Origin: Haematococcus lacustris
Taxonomy: Eukaryota > Chlorophyta > Chlorophyceae > Chlamydomonadales > Haematococcaceae
Length of the DNA: 64,000 nucleotides
Direction: 5' to 3'
Assembly: GCA_030144725.1 (NCBI GenBank)
Contig: JASKMD010000019.1
Span: forward strand, 5,489,105-5,553,104
Numbering within the stretch: the stretch's first letter is position 1; every line of letters starts with the position of its first letter. The notes under the pieces are model-generated. The model was given only the letters and a program-made list of their open reading frames with translations. It ran no database searches and was not told the DNA's origin. Below, piece by piece: positions 56,935-64,000 of this stretch. A program made the translations under genes and the position numbers.

Positions 56935-59472
56935 TACTACTGATCCGGCTCAAATGGAGGCCCTAGTGAGGGACAAGGTGGCTGAAGCAGTGTGGGCCAC
57001 CATGCTGCGGAGATGGGCGGATTGTGCTCAGTGCAGCAGCCAGCAGCAGGTGTGCATGGAGTGCGTGTGAGTGTCAGCCAGCTTTTCACCAAGCTTTTGC
57101 CAGGCAGCAGTGACATTGCCTGCGCACGGTGTGGTTTTGAATTGCTGGGTGTGGGTCCTGCTTAGGATGCCTCGTTGGACACCACGTATGCCTGGGACTG
57201 CATGCCCGCATTGACCCAGACACACACATGGGGGAGGGCATGCACATGGATCTGCGCATTGGAACAGGGAATAGAGAGGAGAGAAACGAGGGATTGAGCT
57301 CGCTCGTTGGACTTGTGCAGTACAGACAGTGGACAGGCAGAAGCGGCGTGCAGGAAGTCGTAGGGTGGGAGGCTACGTTGAGGGAGGGAAGGTGGTTGTG
57401 CTACCAGGAAGGTGATGTGCGTGCTTGGCAGTGACCAATTCATTGCACGCGCATGCCATTGCCAACGCCTGGATGCCATCATTGACATTAGTAGGTATCC
57501 ATAACCAACTCTCTCCTGGACTAGTGGGTTGCAAACGGAGTCCATAGACGCTACACGCAGTGACGTTTGCGGCTAAAATCGCTCAAGCTGTCACCCATAA
57601 AACTTTATGCACTCACTGCAAGCTGTAACTGGGCAATAACACGATGGTTTGCACGGAGAGTGGGAAGTCACAGAGACAGTTTGCACGCACTTTACACGCC
57701 CACGTGCAAAACATTGAATAACAAAAAAAGCGGCCCGGTTATTTTGGGCTCTCAGTGGATGATCGGGCAAGGGAGCGGCCGCAAGTGCAAGGCCAACGTA
57801 GAGGCCAAGTCAGGCAGGGCAGGGCACCACTCCAGACCAACCAAAGAAGTGGATGCGAGCCGTGGATGTACATTGTAGCGTCGCAATGCAGCGATGCGTT
57901 GCAGCGTTGCAATGGAGCGAAGTCAGCAGCTTTCAACAGAGCAGGTGGAGCAGGTCATGCAACTCCTGTGCGATGAGGATTGCAATGCGCATTGCACCAA
58001 CCCCAGCACAGGTGAAGGCCTTGCTGCATGTGCCCTGGCCTTGCACCAGCCATGCCCAGGTGCCAGCCCTGCTGCATGTGACCTGCTGCACGACCCAAAG
58101 CAGCTATCAACCACCATCACCACCAGCTGGGGCAACTGCCCTACCACCACCCACCAGCAGCTGTAGCCAAGACACCATCACCCCTCATGCTGCCACTACC
58201 ACTACCTGTAGCCAAGACACCATCACCCCTCATGCTGCCACCACCACCACCACTAGCACCAGGGGCAGCTAGCCTACCACCACCCCCTGGCAGGGGCAGT
58301 TTCCCTACCAACCACCTACCAGCAGCAGCTGTAGCCCAGCCCAGCCCAGCCCAGCCCAGCCCAGCCCAGACTCATTGCCGCATGTAGGAGTGGGAAGGCA
58401 GTGAGTGGGCTGGGAGGGGGTGGGAGGGCGGGGCTGGGGCTGGGAGGGGTGGGGAGAAGGTGGGAGGGCTATGCTGGGCCTGGGAGGAGGTGGGGGTGCG
58501 AGGGGGCAAAGTCAAGTCACGCCAATGTCATGTCCAGCAGGCCTGATTCATAAATTGCCGTGCTTTCTTCTCCAGCAGCTGCGTAGTTGATCAAGGAACA
58601 GAGTTACTAGTTGAAAGTCAGAAAAACCAATGTGTGGAACGGGGTCCCTTTTTCTGTGAGACTGGCCAGAGAGAGACGCACATTTTTCGCGTTTGCGGCA
58701 GTAACTTGCCCGACGACGGCCCTCCAACACTGCCTGCACCAGCGAAAGGCTCGCGGAGCGAGCTTGGCGTGCTGAAATATGATTGTACTTCCGGCTCGAT
58801 GCCAGGCGCAGTTCATACATGGATGCCGCTATACACCATAAAACAATCGACAGTGAGCAGTTGAGGTGTGTCCGCGATCGCTTACGCCGGCATGGCCTCG
58901 ATCGCAAGCGTTGGTTAGCCGCTTGCCAGTAGACGCGCAGTAATTTGCAGCTTCCAATGGGATAAACGCTACCAAAAACGGTACAGTATTGACAAAGTCT
59001 TTGCATGAAGATTACCAACCCCATGTTAGGCCAGCTGAGCTGAAGACAATCGTACGTGTGTGTCTTGGTTGGGCATTGGGCTTCCTCTGTTAACAGCCCA
59101 AATGCGGCATGGCAGCAGCGTCAGTAGGTTTGCATCCATCCCAGGTGACTTCAGCGATGACACGAAGGTAGGTTGCAGCAAGGAGCCAGGGAAGGGATGT
59201 AGCGGCATCCCCATGCACATCGCCCGCGGTCGCCGTGGCGCATGAGCAGAGCGCAGTGCACAAGGCCGCAACGATGCCGGGGATTCTGTCATGTCGGGGG
59301 TGTAGCGGCTACATTCAATTTTCTGGGAGTGAGCCGGACGGAAATGCACCAAATGCTTCTTAGTTATTGTATCCTCCTTGCCACCTCGTTGCTGTAGCTA
59401 CTTCGGCTCAGTCATTGAAGCGTTGACGCAGGGCCGCGCCCGCCTGACCCGTAGTTCACCCCTTGCAACCCA
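56935..59472. other. intergenic region
   Basis: About 2.5 kb without a recognised gene. Visible structure: tandem units around CCATCACCCCTCATGCTGCC (58171-58240), CCCAG pentamers (58335-58370), GGGAGGGG-rich sequence (58410-58510), and balanced-composition DNA (58550-59472) likely to include the kinase promoter. Two overlapping frames at 58548-59024 (minus) and 58634-58864 (plus) are unsupported. Confidence 0.5.
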
Positions 59473-61508
59473 ATGCGCGTTCTGGTAGCTTGTAGCGGCA
59501 GCAGCCTAGCTGTCCGCGAGGCCATCTCGCAGGCTAGGTGAGTGTCACCTTTATGTTCCAGCACGAGCAGAACCCAGCGGCTCTGACAGCAAGCAACCAT
59601 TTGGGAGTGCTCTGGACCGGTTGCAGCTCCATTTCCGAACTTGTCGAAGTACAGCGGCCACTGAGCTTTAACCCGGAATGTTCAGTCAGCGTGGCACGGT
59701 GCAAGGTGTCTGGGCAGTCCATCGTTGTGAAGTCCTACATCGTCCACTCGTCAAGCCGGGTTGCCAGAGAGCAGGTACATCCAAGAAGTTTTGTTGAAAC
59801 ACTTGCTGTGGACCTGAGGTCAGGCGGCGATGCCTACATGTGTTGCAATTTGTTGCGCAGGTGGAGACTGAGGTTGAAGTCACCAGCGGGTTGGACGGGC
59901 AGCAGCACGCCGTACCATTGCTGTATGCTGCTGAGGATTCGCGTGGCATTCACCTGGTGATGCAGCTTGCTGATGGTGGCGATGTCCGGCAGCTGCTTCC
60001 TTGTCTTGGAGAATGCCAATTGCGGGACACCGTGGTGCGACCGCTGCTGGAGGTGCTGGCTGTACTGCATCGACAGGTATGCGCGGCCCTGTGTGCCCTG
60101 ACATGTCCGTTTCCTAAATGGTACGCAACACAACCAGTCCCCTTGCGGCGGTGCACCACCACAGGGTGTGGCCCATCGTGACTTGAAGCCTGACAACATC
60201 TTGCACCACCAAGGTCTTGTGCAGCTAGCAGACTTTGGGCTGGCTGTGTTTTGTGGAGACTGCACTTCCTCCAGCCGTGACAGCAGCCAGGACCTGTGCA
60301 GCCTCCTCAGCAACGCCACCTCCACCTGCAGTCTGTACAGCGACGCCCAAGCCTCCAGCAGCTCCAGCCTCAGCAGAGTGCACAGCAGCACTGGCAGCCT
60401 GCAGGACGCAGACTTACACTGCGCCCCCACTAGCGCTGACTCACACAGCATGCGAGCCGATAGCTGCAGCGAGCCAGGCCCCTGCCCCCTGGAGGTGCAC
60501 ACCCCTCTTGTGAGTCGGCGCAGCAGCCCGGAGCTGATGGAAAGTGCGGGGGGCACCCCGCTGTACACGGCCCCAGAGGTGCTGCTAGCCATGTTCAACA
60601 GCAGGCCCATCCATGAGGCCATCAGCCCCAAGGTCAGTCTGCTGCCCGGCCTCCTTCACCCTGTCTCACCCTCATCCTTACCCTCAACCGCACTCCACTA
60701 TGATGCAAGGGATGTAAGATCAAAGGACTGCGGCAGCACCCCTGCTTCTTGCTGCTGTGCTAGCCCACTGCAGCGTGGGGTTAGGGGTCAGGCGTGGGGC
60801 TAACCCACTTCACTTCACACTTGACTTCGCTTAGAGTGACTTGTGCACGACCTGGTGGCAGCCCCCAGCATGCATCCATGTCTACCTGTGTGGCCGCAGA
60901 ATGACATCTGGGCGCTAGGCATCATGGTGCTTGAGGCCCTGACGGGGGAGCACCCCTTCACCTCACAGTGCGGCCGAGGGGGCAACCTGCTGCACAGCAT
61001 CGCGTACCACACCCGGCTGCCCCTGCCCGCCTCCGTCTCCCCCGCTGCCCGCAGCTTCCTGGGGAGCTGCCTGCAACGGGACCCCGCCCTGCGCCCCTCT
61101 GCCGACCAGCTCCTGACCCACGCCTGGCTGGCAGACAAACAGGAAGCCGCCCCTGCAGCCCTCACCGCCACCGCCTGTGCCCAGCCCTGCGCGGCCACGG
61201 CTGCACTGCCTGACCCTGTGGGGAGAGAGAACAGCCTGGGGAGAGGGGGAGAGGGGCAGGGCCCTTGGCCCTTGGCGCTGCCACCTTTGGCTGTGGAGCT
61301 GGGCGCTGCTGGGGCCGTGCTGCTGGGCTGCTCCCCTCCAGACTCCCCCTTGGAACAGTGGCCCCCAGCCAAGGGCTGCAGAAGCATTGCTGCATGCTGC
61401 ATGCAGGCGCCCCATGCGGCTGGGGGGCAGGGCAGCCACGCCTTCATGGCCTGGCAGGGGGTGGGCAGCAGCAGGGGAGCCGCTTCTAGCGAGTGCTGGG
61501 AGTACTGA
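59473..61508 (+). CDS. serine/threonine protein kinase with activation-segment insertion
   Basis: Predicted protein kinase, about 501 residues, five exons in phase: 59473-59537, 59627-59774, 59861-60076, 60165-60632 and 60900-61508 (TGA). The likely beta-3 lysine is in SIVVKSYIV, with a candidate alpha-C Glu in REQVETEVEV. The catalytic loop is VAHRDLKPDN, the magnesium loop ADFGLAVF, the APE region GGTPLYTAPEVLL, and the F-helix region NDIWALGIMVLEALTGEHPF. The subdomain XI Arg is in LRPSADQLLTHAWL. Two oddities: the usual glycine-rich loop is not evident before the Lys, and about 100 Ser-rich residues lie between DFG and APE. A Gly/Pro/Ala-rich tail of about 120 residues follows. The domain order resembles CAMK/SnRK-like kinases, but no subfamily is claimed. 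The start ATG at 59473 is chosen because its donor phase fits exon 2. Confidence 0.87.
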
Positions 61509-63038
61509 GGCTGACTAGGCGCCACTAGTGGTGGTAGGGTGTGGCTCGCTTTGCATCATATGAGGTCACCGCCACCTGACACTGCTGCTTGTGGCTCAAG
61601 ACTTACACCAAGGTGGGCTGCATGGAGGGCTGCAGGTGCGCCCTGTGTCCTGGGGGATGTGAAGCGGCTGCCCTAAGGATGCCTGTACGTACGCCAAGGT
61701 TTGTGTGTTTGACTCATATTCTTGATGTTCCGCATGCATGCATGGCCATGCGATCGCACTTGTGCACCTTGACACCACACACCCCACACACCAACAGGGT
61801 GCCATGGCGGCAGAACTAGGCAGAGGCAGCACTGCTGCTGACTGGGGCTGCTGGCGCTGGTGCTGGGCAGCTCTGGAACCGCCAGGGGCTGCTGCGACAA
61901 TGGCTGGGCAGCAAATAGCTGTTGTGGCAGTGGTTAGCAGCAGCTACTTGGCTGGCAGCACCCTCCGAGATGAGGGGGGCTCCTGCTTACCCTGTGAATG
62001 ACCTTGTGCATTGTGTGACCTCGTGCAATGTGTGAGCAGGCATGTGGCACGGTGAGAGGCCTGCGGCCAGGCTCCCATTCAGCAGTGCACCGCTGTGCAT
62101 GTGACCCTGCTTGCACTATTCATAGGCTGGTTGGAGCAAGGCGGCTGGTAGGAGTAAGCCGGCTGGCAGAAACTTGAAAGCAGCAATCTGTTGATTTTCC
62201 TATGAAGCCACCATCAGCCACAACGTTACTTGTTTCAGACCATGTCGTCCTCTGCCCTGGCTGACACATCTGTTCAATTGGTGGTGTGTTGCTATGTGGT
62301 GGGCTGAGCAGGGGGCTCATTGCCCAGCGTCTGGGAGGATCCTGCCTGGTCCTGCTTGGGAGGGTGTAAAAGGGGTGTGTGTGGCAACAATGGTGCGGTA
62401 CACAGTGCTACATCTGCTATGAATAGTGTGCTGTAGGGGCGTGAGGGGCGCAGCTGCGAAGACTGTGAGGTCCTGCGCTGGTTGCTGGCTGGGCCGGGGC
62501 GCGGCTGTGTCGAGTGAAGTGGGCGTACAAAGGATGGGACAGGTTGATGCTTGCGCATGTAATGCTCCGATCCGATTTCGAGCTGTGTGACGACGTTGCG
62601 TTGCTCAGCGTACGCTTCCTAGGCTAGAGCTCCTACGGCCAGGTGTGTTTCTCGAAACGTTCCTTCGGCAGGGAAGCGCTATGTGCCTCGGCGCGTACGA
62701 TATGGTGAACATGGACTGCGGGATATACTTACTAGATGGGCGCAGACGCGGATGATGAGGCTCCTCTCCTCCAACCCTACAAGAGCCTAAGCGCCATGCA
62801 AACTCTGTAAAAGACGGTATTACGCTTGCGGGGTAGCTGCAACATGCCGCATGCGTATCGTATGCATGTTATGGCAGCGGGGCATGACATCGGAAGACGC
62901 GTCTTCAAGCAAAAGGAGCCGCGCTCCCCACCTGACCTAACCCGCTGCTAATTGACGATGCGGCCCACAGTTTGGAGCAGCTGGAGACGTGCACTGACAG
63001 CCCGGTAGCGCTAGGGGCCGTCTGCGCGATGTCAACAC
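61509..63038. other. intergenic region between convergent genes
   Basis: About 1.5 kb between the kinase stop and the AP-4 mu stop. I recognise no exon, RNA gene or mobile element. The part 62560-63030 is less GC-rich than the rest. Confidence 0.5.
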
Positions 63039-63687
63039 TCAGGTTCTAAACGTGTACGAGCTGGAGCTGGTGACGTAGCGCACCCAGCGGTACGGGTTGT
63101 AGCTCTTGTCGCGCTTCAGGATTTGCAGGTACTTCAAACTCAGCCGGCTGGCCGCGAACATGGGAATGGTGAAGCGCAGGTTCACGGGGCCGATCTGCAG
63201 CGCGAGCAGTCGCCCAACCTGAGTTCACAGCAGTGGCTAAGCATTCAGGCCGCTTAACAGCAGCCCACCGCACCACCCGACGCATGTTTAAGCCCCAAGA
63301 TTACATCACTGTGGTGCTTCAAGCAAGGCCATTGCGGGTGTAGAGGAAGCTTGCTGCCGCACCCTAACGCCCTACGCCGCCTCCTACCTAACCTTCTCCA
63401 TTAAACTACCGTCACCCTAACCCTAACTCTAACCCTAACCCTGACCTGGCCTGTACTGAGAGGGAGAACACATATCTTATGGCGCAGGGGCCCTTGATTA
63501 ACCCTGATTGACCCTTGGTACCTAACCTTTAAGGGCAGGGGCGAAGGCAGGGGTGATGGGGGCAGGATCAGTGGGGGCAGAGCGGCATACCTCTGAGCGC
63601 AGAAAGGGTCCAAAGGGGCGTTCCAGGGTCAGCCTGGCCCTCAGCACAGCTTCACTACCCCCCCCGGCCATGCGCTTGAACTTCCAC
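63039..63687 (-). CDS. AP4M1: AP-4 adaptor complex mu subunit, C-terminal exons only
   Basis: Cargo-binding subunit of the AP-4 vesicle adaptor at the trans-Golgi network. Two terminal exons are visible on minus, 63687-63591 and 63218-63039 (TGA); the rest of the gene lies beyond the right edge. The first reads WKFKRMAGGGSEAVLRARLT, corresponding to the mu homology domain run WKLKKFPGGSE. The second reads IGPVNLRFTIPMFAASRLSL, then LKYLQIL and SYNPYRWVRYVTSSSSY. The ending YNPYRWVRYVT points to AP-4 rather than AP-1 (LPWVRYIT) or AP-2 (VIKWVRYIG). The intron between the exons holds TTAGGG-type repeats. Which mu paralogue it is rests on recalled family patterns. Confidence 0.85.
63415..63443 (+). 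repeat. interstitial telomere-like CCCTAA repeats
   Basis: About five CCCTAA units with one CTCTAA variant, in the last AP-4 mu intron. It is flanked by unique coding sequence on both sides, so it is not a chromosome end. Confidence 0.85.
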
Positions 63688-63920
63688 CTGCGCCAAGGTA
63701 AGCAGCAGTAGGGCCCTCCCAGTAGCCCATCACCAGCAGCAGCAGCAGCAGCAGCAGCAGGGCGGGCAGCAGCAGCAAGGTTGTGCTCAGGGCACGCCAA
63801 GCCCTGCAGCCGTTCACATCCCACCCAACCCATCCAACAGCAGCAGAATGCAAGGGAGTGAGAGCCCTGCGGCTGCAGGCCCTGGACATGTGTGAGATGC
63901 AGTCAGCTGCCGTCAGCTGC

Positions 63921-64000
63921 CATGCCATGCCGTGCCGTGCCGTGCCGTGCCGTGCCGTGCCGTGCCGTGCCGTGCCGTGCCGTGCCGTGCCGTGCCGTGC
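63921..64000 (+). repeat. (CCGTG)n pentamer array, cut by the window edge
   Basis: Two CATGC units followed by at least 14 CCGTG units running off the right end; total length unknown. It lies upstream of the last visible AP-4 mu exons, so probably in an intron. Confidence 0.95.

Noticed and set aside
58548..59024. Overlapping minus and plus ORFs in the spacer before the kinase gene
   Set aside because: No motif, no splice-phase support and no family resemblance; probably chance frames in balanced-composition DNA.
63415..63443. A chromosome end at the right of the window
   Set aside because: The repeats are few, imperfect and sit inside an AP-4 mu intron with unique exons on both sides.

Overview
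The window is nuclear DNA of a green alga, most likely a chlamydomonadalean (Haematococcus- or Chlamydomonas-like; the species is inference). The grounds are very GC-rich sequence, genes cut into many short exons by GT-AG introns full of simple repeats, a plastid lycopene epsilon-cyclase, ciliary BBS5, and relics of an algal Fanzor (eukaryotic TnpB) family. There is one assembly gap (25098-25597). I saw no rRNA, tRNA or CRISPR array. Most exon joins were checked by reading-phase continuity and by motif order of the family.

Layout. A calpain-type cysteine protease (minus, 537-5345) lies head to head with an 18-kb, about 38-exon gene (plus, 6333-24469). That gene encodes one chain of about 2,199 residues: an N-terminal WD40 array, ankyrin-like and Pro-rich linkers, a six-helix TRPV-like channel and a C-terminal coiled coil. 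After the gap and a gene-poor stretch come ARPC4 (plus, 28674-31073), an unrecognised His-rich protein (minus, 32421-35910), a plastid DUF3067 protein (minus, 36878-39583), a 60-residue two-exon gene candidate (minus, 40222-40563) and a METTL21-type methyltransferase (minus, 41003-44324). Beyond a stray copy of a WD40-channel exon (about 44594) are a frameshifted Fanzor relic (minus) touching the stop of BBS5 (minus, 46868-50590), then LCYE (plus, 50878-56432), which shares a 287-bp promoter region with BBS5. A second Fanzor relic follows LCYE. The window closes with a Ser/Thr kinase (plus, 59473-61508) and the 3' end of an AP-4 mu gene (minus, 63039 to beyond the window).

The genes are not an operon. 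Themes are cilium and membrane traffic (BBS5, AP-4 mu, possibly the WD40-channel), actin (ARPC4) and plastid metabolism (LCYE, DUF3067). The most notable items are the WD40-TRPV fusion, and the two Fanzor relics that keep a common 3' noncoding module, a candidate guide-RNA end, and both lie in sense orientation just behind host genes. Introns carry telomere-like, hexamer, pentamer and tetramer satellites; three introns appear to use GC-AG borders.
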